DNA of 32,428 bases from Halorubrum sp. CBA1125. GTDB taxonomy: Archaea; Halobacteriota; Halobacteria; Halobacteriales; Haloferacaceae. This document shows positions 15,838-22,999 of the stretch, piece by piece. The number at the start of each line of letters is the position of its first letter. Positions within the stretch are counted from its first letter, which is position 1. Location: positions 1-32,428 of the forward strand of contig NZ_WPCE01000010.1 of the NCBI RefSeq assembly GCF_009742825.1, in the 5' to 3' direction. The notes under the pieces are model-generated. The model did not search any database. It saw only the letters and a list, made by a program, of their open reading frames with translations, and had not been told where the DNA came from. Position numbers and translations under genes: made by a program.

Positions 15838-15874
15838 CGCCCGGGAGAGGGGTGCAGGGCGACCGAATTCGCCC
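15838..15874 (+). promoter_or_regulatory. Hairpin leader element 7, with two alternative stems
   Basis: CGCCC at 15838-15842 can pair with GGGCG at 15857-15861 around a GGGAGAGGGG-containing loop, preceded by TTTTT at 15832-15836. The same GGGCGA (15857-15862) can instead pair with TCGCCC at 15869-15874 around a 6-nt loop. The two stems exclude each other, as in a switch. The DUF6610 start follows at 15892. Confidence 0.5.
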
Positions 15875-15891
15875 TCGCACGGTCGTAATTC

Positions 15892-16893
15892 ATGTCGCTC
15901 GAAATCAACTCCAGCAGCAGCACTGAACGCGACATCGCCGCTGCCAGACAAGCCGACGTCGTGGCGTTCCTTCATCGAGCGCCGTTCGCTCTGGATGCGC
16001 ATCAGCTCGGATTCTTGCCCGGGTTCCGAGAAGACTGTGGGTACCAGCAGACCCAGTATCAGGACCTGAACATCCCCGTCGGGATGTTGGATAACGACTT
16101 TCTGAATCCCGATCTGGATTGGTACATCGCCCGATTTTTCGAATACGAACCCAAGGTTGGCGTGATCGGAGATGTGTACGAGGGAGACGACGTCAACGAG
16201 TACGTAGCCGCTGCCCGCGAAATTCAGGCGAGTTACCCCGATGCCGAACTCGTCATCGTTCCAAAATACCGCGAAGTGATCGACACGATCCCGAACGACC
16301 TCGTGCTCGGCTACTCGCGGGGGTACGCCGACCGGTTGGCGCACGAGTTCTCCGAGCCGACCGACTGGCGTGGCCGCCGTGTTCACATCTTGGGGGGCAG
16401 CCCACCGAAACAGTGGGACGTCATCCAGCAGTTGACCCGTCCGACACTCACGGACGACCCTCCGGCCGACATCGTCGGCCTCGATTGGAACGGGCTGCAT
16501 CGCGGCGCGCAGTTCGGGGAGTTCTGGACAGCTGACGGCTGGGACGACAGTGGTCGTGACGCCTCCCACGTCACAGTTCGGAAGACAGTCCGACACAGTC
16601 TCGCCCGCATCAAGGCCTTCTGGCAGGTCCAAGGTGTTTGGCCCGAATCGACACCACAGGACGACTCCTTCGAGATCGAGTATGAGGGGCCATCGCCGGG
16701 GGATCTCGATGGTGCTGCGTGTACCGAATGCGAAGCCAACGTCTGGATGACTCAGCGCGGTCCATTCATTGCCGAATACGATACTGGGGCTCTCTGTGGC
16801 TACTGCAGCTACGACTGCTACTTCGCCCACCGCCATAGAAATAACCTTGAGGAAGTCGCCGGCGAGCAGAGCGTCTACCTCCCGCCGGCGTGA
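15892..16893 (+). CDS. DUF6610 family protein, TGT-like region and C-terminal zinc finger
   Basis: 333 residues. The order VVAFLHRAPFALDAHQLGF, then DVYEGDDVNEYVAAAREIQ, then LVIVPKYREVIDTIPNDLVLGYSRGYADRL, then VHILGGSPPKQWDVIQ and IVGLDWNG suggests a TIM-barrel. The LGGSP step and the following Asp segment are reminiscent of tRNA-guanine transglycosylase relatives, which swap bases in RNA or, in DpdA, in DNA. The C-terminus has CTEC and CGYCSYDCYFAH, a zinc finger. DUF6610 is my recollection of the family name. A base-exchange role is inference only. It follows dyad A and hairpin element 7. Confidence 0.75.
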   Translation: MSLEINSSSSTERDIAAARQADVVAFLHRAPFALDAHQLGFLPGFREDCGYQQTQYQDLNIPVGMLDNDFLNPDLDWYIARFFEYEPKVGVIGDVYEGDDVNEYVAAAREIQASYPDAELVIVPKYREVIDTIPNDLVLGYSRGYADRLAHEFSEPTDWRGRRVHILGGSPPKQWDVIQQLTRPTLTDDPPADIVGLDWNGLHRGAQFGEFWTADGWDDSGRDASHVTVRKTVRHSLARIKAFWQVQGVWPESTPQDDSFEIEYEGPSPGDLDGAACTECEANVWMTQRGPFIAEYDTGALCGYCSYDCYFAHRHRNNLEEVAGEQSVYLPPA

Positions 16894-16913
16894 CGCAGCG
16901 AGCTGTTTTTCGC

Positions 16914-16935
16914 GCCCTCCAGAGAGAGCGAGGGC
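16914..16935 (+). promoter_or_regulatory. Hairpin leader element 8
   Basis: GCCCTC at 16914-16919 and GAGGGC at 16930-16935, perfect 6-bp stem, loop containing AGAGAGAG, preceded by TTTTT at 16906-16910. The next gene starts at 16971. Confidence 0.5.
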
Positions 16936-16970
16936 TCGATCCAGAGAGTCCTCAGAGATGGTGATTTTCT

Positions 16971-17318
16971 GTGAGTCAACAACAGCGTCCGAACGATGTC
17001 TCGATTGACGACATTCCAGTCGACGTATCGAACACCCAATCAGGCGAGGTCGATCCCGCTGAGGTACCCGAGGAGATCCGGTCGATCACTCGTGGACTCG
17101 CGAGCGAGCAGCCGCCGACGAATCCGCTCGTCGTCCTGAAGGCCGCCCGCTGGTGGTATATACATGGCAAGGGCGGAACCGATCCTGCGTTCCAGTGGGC
17201 CATCGAGTGGGCACGACACCTCGCGGCGGACACGCCGAGCGATGTCGACCAGTTCGACGCGTTCCTCGAGTATCTCGTCACGGTCGGCTTCGCTGACGAG
17301 AAGACAGCGCTTCGATAA
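16971..17318 (+). CDS. Hypothetical acidic haloarchaeal protein
   Basis: 115 residues from a GTG at 16971; no good ATG lies further in. After a polar N-terminal 30 residues, the rest is helical with three tryptophans (NPLVVLKAARWWYIHGKGGTDPAF, then AIEWARHLA) and a C-terminal helix (VDQFDAFLEYLVTVGFADEKTAL). No family with a known role is recognised. It belongs to the run of single genes each preceded by a hairpin leader. Confidence 0.7.
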   Translation: MSQQQRPNDVSIDDIPVDVSNTQSGEVDPAEVPEEIRSITRGLASEQPPTNPLVVLKAARWWYIHGKGGTDPAFQWAIEWARHLAADTPSDVDQFDAFLEYLVTVGFADEKTALR

Positions 17319-17413
17319 CCGATCCCCCATTCACACTGCGGGGTGTTTGACCGGGGACTATCTCGAACAGAAACGAGTCTGACCGCAACCTGTTCAGATA
17401 GAATAACATTCAC

Positions 17414-17569
17414 TTAGAATTGGTAGCACACAACGTCTTCTCCACCACAGGTCGGACACGTTTCGGCGTCTTCGGAAAGGGTCGTTCCGCAGTGTCGGCA
17501 CTCATACAGGGTAGACGGGCTGGACGTGCGAGTCCCAACGACCCCGCGGAGCGTTTCGACGAGACCCAT
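17414..17569 (-). CDS. 51-residue zinc-ribbon protein (DUF7129-like)
   Basis: Begins at ATG 17569 (MGLVETLRGVVGTRT) and ends with YECRHCGTTLSEDAETCPTCGG, two CxxC pairs 11 residues apart, a rubredoxin/rubrerythrin-like zinc ribbon. The frame is open further upstream to 17800 but that extension runs antisense through the ArdC-like gene start and is unlikely to be translated. Small proteins of exactly this form are widespread in haloarchaea. It is one of few minus-strand genes in this run. Confidence 0.75.
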   Translation of the reverse strand: MGLVETLRGVVGTRTSSPSTLYECRHCGTTLSEDAETCPTCGGEDVVCYQF

Positions 17570-17659
17570 TCTCCCGGTGATTGTGTCGCACTGGTTGTTA
17601 ATCCCAGCCTCCGATAGCAACCCCGACATAAACCCCGCAGTCGCGCCGTCGTTTATTGT

Positions 17660-17681
17660 GCGCCCCCGAGGGGTGCGGCGC
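17660..17681 (+). promoter_or_regulatory. Hairpin leader element 9
   Basis: Outer stem GCGCC at 17660-17664 with GGCGC at 17677-17681, inner stem CCC and GGG around a GAG loop, with a TGC bulge. It is preceded by GTTTATTG. The ArdC-like start follows at 17718. It has the same two-part build as element 10. Confidence 0.55.
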
Positions 17682-17717
17682 GTCCTGACCTGACGCAGCG
17701 CCGTCGTACTCGACGTG

Positions 17718-18656
17718 ATGCAATCCATGTTGACTTCCAGTGAGACGTCGGTCTCGTTCGAGGAAACCGACACACGGAACAACGAGATGCACAGCACCAT
17801 CGAAGACTGGATCGACGAGCTCGTCGTTGATGTCGACGAGGCGAAAGCCAGCCAGCAATTCCAGGAGTGGCTCGACGTTCAGTCCCGGTTCCATGACTAC
17901 TCACATCGCAACACACTCCTGATCAAGCTCCAGTGTCCCGAGGCGACCCGCGTTGCGGGCTACAATACCTGGCGAAATGAGTTCGACCGGCACGTCCAAG
18001 AAGGTGAACAGGCGATCTGGATCTGGGCACCCATTATTACGAAGCAGTGCCCAGAGTGCGAGAATTCACCGAGTTACCACGAGCAAAGCGACTGTGACTA
18101 CGACGAGACATCGCCCGAGGAGTGGTCGAAAGGACTGGTTGGATTCAAACCAACGGCAGTCTTCGATGTGTCTCAAACCGAGGGCGAACCGCTCCCCGAG
18201 CTGGAAACCGAGGCCACAGGTGACGCCGACGACCTGGTGCCAGCACTCCTCGATGCGGCAACTACTCTCGATATCGACGTCCGTGTCGTCGACGCTGCCG
18301 AGTGGGAGCATGGCGACGCGAAAGGCGTCTGCAAACACCGGACTCTCCACGAGGGCCAGCCCGTCGTCGAAGCGAAAGCCCGCTCAAATCAGGCCGATCT
18401 CGCGGTGACGCTGATTCACGAGTATGCCCACGCGCTGCTCCATTTCGAGGGCGACGACGAGCCCGAGCGCGCAAAACGCGAGGTCGAAGCGGAAGCCGTT
18501 GCGTACATCGTCGGACGGTATTTCAACCTGGATACGAGCGGGTCAGCGTTCTATCTTGCCGCGTGGCAGGACGACGATGCGGAGAGCATTCAGGAGCGTC
18601 TCGGGCGGATCAGTTCGACCGCTCAGGAGATCATCGACACAGTTGTAGAGGGCTGA
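17718..18656 (+). CDS. ArdC-like antirestriction protein with ImmA/IrrE-type metallopeptidase domain
   Basis: 312 residues from ATG 17718 (ATG 17727 is also possible). Residues about 45-150 form an ArdC-type N-terminal domain (FHDYSHRNTLLIKLQCPEATRVAGYNTWRNEF, then IWIWAPIITKQ, with an inserted CPEC segment, then GFKPTAVFDVSQTEGEPLP). Residues about 225-290 hold the zinc metallopeptidase motif HEYAH at 234-238 followed by EVEAEAVAYIVGRYF. In plasmid ArdC the N-domain binds single-stranded DNA, and the protein protects incoming DNA from restriction. This suggests that the replicon, or an ancestor, is transferred between cells. The family call is firm; the antirestriction role is inferred. Confidence 0.85.
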   Translation: MQSMLTSSETSVSFEETDTRNNEMHSTIEDWIDELVVDVDEAKASQQFQEWLDVQSRFHDYSHRNTLLIKLQCPEATRVAGYNTWRNEFDRHVQEGEQAIWIWAPIITKQCPECENSPSYHEQSDCDYDETSPEEWSKGLVGFKPTAVFDVSQTEGEPLPELETEATGDADDLVPALLDAATTLDIDVRVVDAAEWEHGDAKGVCKHRTLHEGQPVVEAKARSNQADLAVTLIHEYAHALLHFEGDDEPERAKREVEAEAVAYIVGRYFNLDTSGSAFYLAAWQDDDAESIQERLGRISSTAQEIIDTVVEG

Positions 18657-18674
18657 ACACCCCCTCCCCGGCTG

Positions 18675-18715
18675 TTAACCAACGCCTTGGGGTACTAGCC
18701 CACTCTGTTGGTTAA
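18675..18715. repeat. TTAACCAACA dyad, copy B
   Basis: TTAACCAACG at 18675-18684 (9 of 10) and TGTTGGTTAA at 18706-18715, spacer 21 bp. Unlike the other copies it has no plus-strand gene directly after it; it lies between the converging ends of the ArdC-like gene and the AbiE-type toxin gene. Confidence 0.7.
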
Positions 18716-18780
18716 TTTGTTCGGCATCCCGACCCCGTGTGTTTCGATCGGTCCCGAGACATACCCATCGACAGTCGATG

Positions 18781-19476
18781 TTATCGTTCAGAATCGATTC
18801 GGCGCTGCTGGTCACGAAGGAACTCAACGACGGCATCGATATCCTGCTCGGGAACCGTTTGCTGTTCGAAGACCCCTTTGAATGCATCTGCGAAATCCTC
18901 CGACGTGAGGCGGTTGAGGACAGTCTCGATGCGACCAGCGAGCTTCTCGGACTCCCCGCGATGCAGATGAGTCGCGATCCGGTCGAAATCCGCGCCAGCA
19001 GCCAGCACCACCAGATCCCGGGAGTCTGCCTTGCGGCCACTGTGAAGTTTCACGGCAAACAGCAACTCCCGTTCCGGAATCCTGGCTGTTACCGGGCGCC
19101 CGGTTCGCAGTTCCTCGGTGACAGAGTGCTGGGCCAGATAGCGATACGACCACTCAGCTTCCGTCTGGCGACAGCCCAGCGCGTCGACCATCGCGTCGAA
19201 CTGAACCGGATTCCCGATGTCTTTCGTAAACCGGATAGTCCGGCCCTCGTAGAGTTCGTTTCGCTCGACATCGGCCGTTTTCTCGTAGCCGCGGTCGGTG
19301 AGAAGGTCCGTGTAGTCGTCGACCGCTTGGGACGGAATGACGACGTCGACGTCCGTGGTGAAGCGTTGATTGAACGCCGCGATCGCCCACCCACCGACGA
19401 GCACGTACGGCAGGTCAGCGTCAATGACTGCCTCCAGCGTATCCAGTAGTTCGTCTTCGCGTTCACCGAGGCTCAT
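18781..19476 (-). CDS. AbiEii-like nucleotidyltransferase toxin
   Basis: 231 residues. The N-terminus has the nucleotidyltransferase signature: VLVGGWAIAAFNQR (GG at 28-29), then TTDVDVVI with Asp 42 and 44 as metal ligands. A later ERELLFAVKLHSGRKADSRDLVVL matches the KxxxxxxKDxxD-like segment of DUF1814/AbiEii proteins. In type IV toxin-antitoxin systems such enzymes transfer nucleotides to tRNA and stop growth, giving plasmid stability and phage abortive infection. Its ATG overlaps the stop of the upstream antitoxin gene by 4 bp, so the pair is coupled. Confidence 0.83.
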   Translation of the reverse strand: MSLGEREDELLDTLEAVIDADLPYVLVGGWAIAAFNQRFTTDVDVVIPSQAVDDYTDLLTDRGYEKTADVERNELYEGRTIRFTKDIGNPVQFDAMVDALGCRQTEAEWSYRYLAQHSVTEELRTGRPVTARIPERELLFAVKLHSGRKADSRDLVVLAAGADFDRIATHLHRGESEKLAGRIETVLNRLTSEDFADAFKGVFEQQTVPEQDIDAVVEFLRDQQRRIDSER

Positions 19477-20147
19477 GCATTGAGACGCGGATCCTCGTGG
19501 GACGCGTCGATATCGCGGTCGTACTCGTCGGCGATCATCTCCAACGCCGGCTCGTAGTTCACCCGGTACTCCAACATGTGCTCGATTGCCTCATCCAACG
19601 GAATAACCGGATTGCCGTCAACCCACTCGCGAGTGATCTCCTCACTCGTCGGGAACAACACGTACGAGACGGCCGCGTCGGAGTCGGTCGCGTCCGGCCG
19701 CTCTTCGATCCGGCTCGGAATCCCGAACTCATCAAAGAACGCTGTCCACCGTTCGACGTCCTGGTCGGCGACCTGGATGAAGATCGGATAATCGTCGTGG
19801 CCGCGAGCGATCTGATAGCCGCCGTGGGTCCAGACGTAGACGCCGTCGATTTTCGTGTACGCAAAGGGCATCCCGGCGAAGTGTGGAATGACGTAGCCGT
19901 CGTCGATCGAAGGGGGAACAGCGCGAGAGATGGCCGCGACGAGGTCGTAGTAGCGATCCCTGACAGCGTAATTCTCGATGTAGATGCCGTCCTCACGCCG
20001 GATGAAGCCTGCGTCCTCCAACCGCTCGATCCAGTCGTAGACCCACGAGTAGGAGCCGTCGATCTTCTGGGCGATTCGCCGGATCGAGTCACCCGGCCGG
20101 GCCGCGACCATGATCTTCGCCGCGGTCTCGTCGACGTACTCCATCAT
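19473..20147 (-). CDS. AbiEi-like winged-helix antitoxin
   Basis: 224 residues (start ATG 20147 or the adjacent 20144). N-terminal winged helix (RPGDSIRRIAQKIDGSYSWVYDWIERLEDAGFI), then a conserved domain (PPSIDDGYVIPHFAGMPFAYTKIDGVYVWTHGGYQIARGHDDYPIF, RWTAFFDEFGIP). It overlaps the nucleotidyltransferase gene by 4 bp and precedes it, the usual antitoxin-first order of AbiE modules, where the antitoxin also represses the operon. It is a paralog of the unpaired gene at 8565. Confidence 0.8.
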   Translation of the reverse strand: MMEYVDETAAKIMVAARPGDSIRRIAQKIDGSYSWVYDWIERLEDAGFIRREDGIYIENYAVRDRYYDLVAAISRAVPPSIDDGYVIPHFAGMPFAYTKIDGVYVWTHGGYQIARGHDDYPIFIQVADQDVERWTAFFDEFGIPSRIEERPDATDSDAAVSYVLFPTSEEITREWVDGNPVIPLDEAIEHMLEYRVNYEPALEMIADEYDRDIDASHEDPRLNA

Positions 20148-20278
20148 CGTTAGTTATCGGTATCGCATCTAACGGTATTAGTCTTGTCCCCCGTATTCCC
20201 TATGACGTTATCGCTATACAGATATACTATTCTTAGCTCCGGTAGTCCGATCCGGCTCAGCATTCGAGCAGAGAAGGG

Positions 20279-20320
20279 TTAACCAACAGAAGATACGATT
20301 GATCGGTATTTGTTGGTTAA
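20279..20320. repeat. TTAACCAACA dyad, copy C
   Basis: TTAACCAACA at 20279-20288 and TGTTGGTTAA at 20311-20320, both arms perfect, spacer 22 bp. It directly precedes the T-tract and hairpin element 10 in front of the SWIM gene. With copy B it brackets the AbiE module. Confidence 0.75.
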
Positions 20321-20328
20321 GTTTTTCA

Positions 20329-20352
20329 GCGCCCGCCGAGGGGCGGAGGCGC
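20329..20352 (+). promoter_or_regulatory. Hairpin leader element 10
   Basis: Outer stem GCGCC at 20329-20333 with GGCGC at 20348-20352 and inner stem CGCC with GGCG around a GAG-containing loop. It is preceded by GTTTTT at 20321-20326, which touches dyad C. This is the most complete copy of the family. The SWIM gene starts at 20373. Confidence 0.55.
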
Positions 20353-20372
20353 ACTTCCGTCTCCACCGACCC

Positions 20373-21194
20373 ATGACCGACCAATATCTAACGACCGTTC
20401 TCGACGAGGCAGAGCGAGTCGCAGAGCACCACGAGCAGGTCGCCCAATCTTCAGACAATCCGAATCACGAGTATCTCCGGTACGCCGTCCTTCGGCTGCT
20501 CGAAGACGAGGCTGACGAGACATCGGTGGAGATACCGCAGATCGACGGCCTGACCGTTGGATACGGGGAGGATAAGGCGATGTGCGAGAGCTGGGACGAC
20601 GACGTCGAGTGGTGGGAGACGGTTCCGCCGCAGGCGGAATGTACTCGCTTTCGGATGTTCTACCCCGACAAGCACGAGGCTGTTCCGCGAGTCATCGTCG
20701 ACGTGATGGCAGCACTCGGGGCGTGGCGTGTCTGGACTGGGAGCGCAGCCGCGTGCGGCTCCTATGACCATCGCGAGCGCCGCGAGGTCCATTACCTCTG
20801 GCCGGAAGGCCATCCGGTGGAGGAAGTGCTCCACGAGCGGCTTAGTGGCCCTGCGGAAGCCGTCGCTCCCGACGGTGGCCGAACGGGCGACGTTCGCGAC
20901 CGACTGGTCGTCGACGAGAACCCAAAGTCACAGGACGATCTCGAGCCCCGAACGAAGCGTGCTGTCGCCGAAGCGATGGACGTTTCGCTCCTCTCGAAAG
21001 GTGGCCGCTACGAAGTTCAGTCCGCGTCCGGAAACCGGTACGAAGTCGACGTCATCGACAAGTCGTGTACCTGCCCTGACTGGCAGCAGCGCTCACCCGA
21101 AGGCGGCTGTAAGCATCTGCGTCGCGTCGATCACGAGATAAAACAGGGTCGTGTTCCACGTCCGGATGGGCGCCTTCCAGCACCCTCGAACTAG
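20373..21194 (+). CDS. SWIM zinc-finger protein
   Basis: 273 residues from ATG 20373. Residues about 225-255 form a SWIM finger, C232-x-C234-x11-C246-x-H248 (within CTCPDWQQ and GGCKHL), preceded by the usual strand pair (GRYEVQSASGNRYEVDVIDKS). SWIM domains bind DNA or proteins in recombinases, transposases and helicases. The N-terminal 150 residues (helix, then VEIPQIDGLTVGYGEDKA, then RFRMFYPDKHEAVPRVIVDVMAALGAWRVW) are not recognised. An in-frame extension to 20310 would cross the hairpin and is rejected. It lies directly behind dyad C and hairpin element 10. Confidence 0.82.
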   Translation: MTDQYLTTVLDEAERVAEHHEQVAQSSDNPNHEYLRYAVLRLLEDEADETSVEIPQIDGLTVGYGEDKAMCESWDDDVEWWETVPPQAECTRFRMFYPDKHEAVPRVIVDVMAALGAWRVWTGSAAACGSYDHRERREVHYLWPEGHPVEEVLHERLSGPAEAVAPDGGRTGDVRDRLVVDENPKSQDDLEPRTKRAVAEAMDVSLLSKGGRYEVQSASGNRYEVDVIDKSCTCPDWQQRSPEGGCKHLRRVDHEIKQGRVPRPDGRLPAPSN

Positions 21195-21268
21195 AACGAT
21201 ATCTTCTGGAGCGCGTGGTAGTGTGGCGGCACACTAGACTTTTCACGGCCGGTCACCTACCGTGAGGT

Positions 21269-21520
21269 ATGAGCAGCGACAGAATCGACGCCGAAAGCAA
21301 GGTGTCTGGAAACCAGGCAAACATCCCCGCCCGGATTCGGCGTGAACTCAATATCGATGATGGCGATCAGCTCCGCTGGCAGCTCGAGGATGACGGGAGC
21401 ATCCGAGTCCAAGTGATCCAACAGCAAACGGGCACGTTCGCCGACTTCGACGGCTACGCTGGTGAGGAGCCGACCGATGTCACGAGCGAGCACGACGCCT
21501 GGGGCGTCGACGTCGAGTAA
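21269..21520 (+). CDS. vapB: VapB-type antitoxin, SpoVT/AbrB domain
   Basis: 83 residues. The N-terminus is a swapped-hairpin AbrB DNA-binding domain (DAESKVSGNQANIPARIRRELNIDDGDQLRWQLEDDGSIRVQVI); the acidic C-terminus would wrap the toxin. Its TAA is followed immediately by the toxin ATG, so the pair is coupled. Such antitoxins usually repress their own operon. Confidence 0.88.
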   Translation: MSSDRIDAESKVSGNQANIPARIRRELNIDDGDQLRWQLEDDGSIRVQVIQQQTGTFADFDGYAGEEPTDVTSEHDAWGVDVE

Positions 21521-21955
21521 ATGCCGCGGGCACTCATCGATACGACAGTCCTCTTTGCCGCCGCATACCGGCGAGATGGATCCCACGATGCCGCGCTCCC
21601 GGTGCTCCACGGCATCGACGACGGAACGCTCCCGGAAGCAGTCGTCCTCGACTACGTGCTCGCGGAAACGCTCAACGGCCTCACAACCCACGCCGGCCAC
21701 GACGCAGCCGTCGATCTCCTCGATCGCATCGAAGAAAACGCCCGCTTCCACATCGACTCCCTCACCACCGATGCCCTCGCGACCGGGAAGGCACTCTTTC
21801 GTCAACACGAACCCCTCTCCTTCGTCGATGCCTGCATTGTGGCGTATATGCAAACCGAGGGGCTTGGCTACCTGTATGCGTTTGACGACGATTTTGACGC
21901 TGTCGAGGATGTCTATCGACTCGATACAGCAACGAATCCCTACGATCCGAACTGA
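21521..21955 (+). CDS. vapC: VapC-type PIN-domain ribonuclease toxin
   Basis: 144 residues, the usual PIN length. Conserved acids appear in order: D7 (ALIDTTVLFAA), E49 (VLAETLNGL), D103 (LSFVDACIVAYM) and D122/D124 (YAFDDDFD). PIN toxins cleave tRNA or rRNA and are released when the labile antitoxin is lost, which stabilises plasmids. It begins on the base after the antitoxin stop codon. Confidence 0.9.
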   Translation: MPRALIDTTVLFAAAYRRDGSHDAALPVLHGIDDGTLPEAVVLDYVLAETLNGLTTHAGHDAAVDLLDRIEENARFHIDSLTTDALATGKALFRQHEPLSFVDACIVAYMQTEGLGYLYAFDDDFDAVEDVYRLDTATNPYDPN

Positions 21956-21992
21956 CGCAGGCAGACGGCACGGCTGGTGACGATGTTCGGTC

Positions 21993-22916
21993 TCAGGCTA
22001 GTCGCACCTCGTAGTCAGCCGCCAGCTCCTGGAACTCGTCCCACTCCGGAAGCTGGTCATCTGCGACCTCACCGTGCGTCTCAAGGTAGCGGAGCAAGGC
22101 GTCGATTTCGTTTTCAAGGTCGTATTTCGCTGCCTGCTCTCGGATATCCTCCTCGTCGACGTCGACGTGGCTGAGCAGGAGGAGACAGTACGAGCGGTGG
22201 CGGCTGTCATCGTCGATTAACAGCGTGTGACAGCAGAGCTCCGCCGGCGAGACTACGTCGAGGTCTTCGGAGTAGACGTAGTAGCGGTGCCCGGTGAGCA
22301 GGAACTGGAGGTCGAAGGCCGCGAATCGAGCGAGGCCGGTTTCGTGGAACGCCTCCGCGTCGATTTCCGTCTCGGTCTGGGCGAGGAATTCGTCGTAGTC
22401 CTCCCAGAGAATCGTGCCCTTCGGGGCGACGGCTTCGAGGCGGTGGCGATGCAGATGGTGTGCGAGTTCACGTGCGACCGCGTGGAGGCGGTCGAAGTCG
22501 GCGTTGAACTCGTAGTGGCCCTCGACGGTCCCGACGAGCCCACGGTCACGAAACCGCTTGAGAGCCCGGTTGACCGTGTTGCGGTAGTTGTCGCTCCGGT
22601 CGGCGATCTCGGAGACAGTTCGCGGCTGGTCGAGGTAGTACAGTACCTCGAGTGCTTTGCCGGTCAGTAGCTCGGGGAAGTCGATGTGGGAGTGCTGTCG
22701 GACGAGGTCCTGGTAGCGTTCGACGGCACGAGCATCCGACGGGACGACTCGTTTTCGCCGGCCATCGCGTTCCGTGTAGACGAGTCCCTTTTCGACGAGG
22801 TCGCCGACGGCACGAGAGAGATAGCTCTCGCTGTGGTCGAGCTTCGTCGCGAGTTCGGAGATCGTGTCGCCGCGGTCGACCGTGGCGAGGACCTCAAGCT
22901 CGATGCGCCGGAGCAC
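21993..22916 (-). CDS. Transcriptional regulator with two winged-helix domains
   Basis: 307 residues from GTG 22916. The first winged helix is IELEVLATVDRGDTISELATKLDHSESYLSRAVGDLVEKGLVYTE; the second is ALEVLYYLDQPRTVSEIADRSDNYRNTVNRALKRFRDRGLV. The rest contains an acidic domain (ILWEDYDEFLAQTETEIDAEAFHETGLARFAAFDLQFLLTGHRYYVY). A TATA box centred 27 bp before the GTG, inside a 50-bp perfect-centre dyad, suits a leaderless transcript whose promoter is covered by its own product. The GTG choice rests on that spacing. It may control the neighbouring dyad-bearing genes; that is inference. Confidence 0.82.
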   Translation of the reverse strand: MLRRIELEVLATVDRGDTISELATKLDHSESYLSRAVGDLVEKGLVYTERDGRRKRVVPSDARAVERYQDLVRQHSHIDFPELLTGKALEVLYYLDQPRTVSEIADRSDNYRNTVNRALKRFRDRGLVGTVEGHYEFNADFDRLHAVARELAHHLHRHRLEAVAPKGTILWEDYDEFLAQTETEIDAEAFHETGLARFAAFDLQFLLTGHRYYVYSEDLDVVSPAELCCHTLLIDDDSRHRSYCLLLLSHVDVDEEDIREQAAKYDLENEIDALLRYLETHGEVADDQLPEWDEFQELAADYEVRLA

Positions 22917-22918
22917 GG

Positions 22919-22968
22919 TGTAACATAGTAGGAAACTTCTTTATAAACAAGTTTCGAGTAGTGTTACA
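22919..22968. promoter_or_regulatory. 50-bp nested dyad centred on a TATA box (autoregulatory operator/promoter)
   Basis: Outer arms TGTAACA at 22919-22925 and TGTTACA at 22962-22968; inner arms GAAACTT at 22932-22938 and AAGTTTC at 22949-22955; centre CTTTATAAAC. All three levels share one centre at 22943.5. TTTATAAA lies 27 bp upstream of the GTG at 22916, the standard haloarchaeal TATA position for a leaderless start. Binding by a dimeric regulator would block TBP. Confidence 0.7.
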
Positions 22969-22999
22969 GACAGCCATCGTGAGAACCGTCTCCATCGTC

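Noticed and set aside
15778-16836. 352-codon open frame on the minus strand
   Set aside because: It is antisense to the DUF6610 gene in a GC-rich genome where such shadows are common; the plus-strand product has clear domains and a leader.
18739-19449. 236-codon plus-strand frame
   Set aside because: Antisense to the nucleotidyltransferase, whose motifs and 4-bp coupling to its antitoxin are clear.
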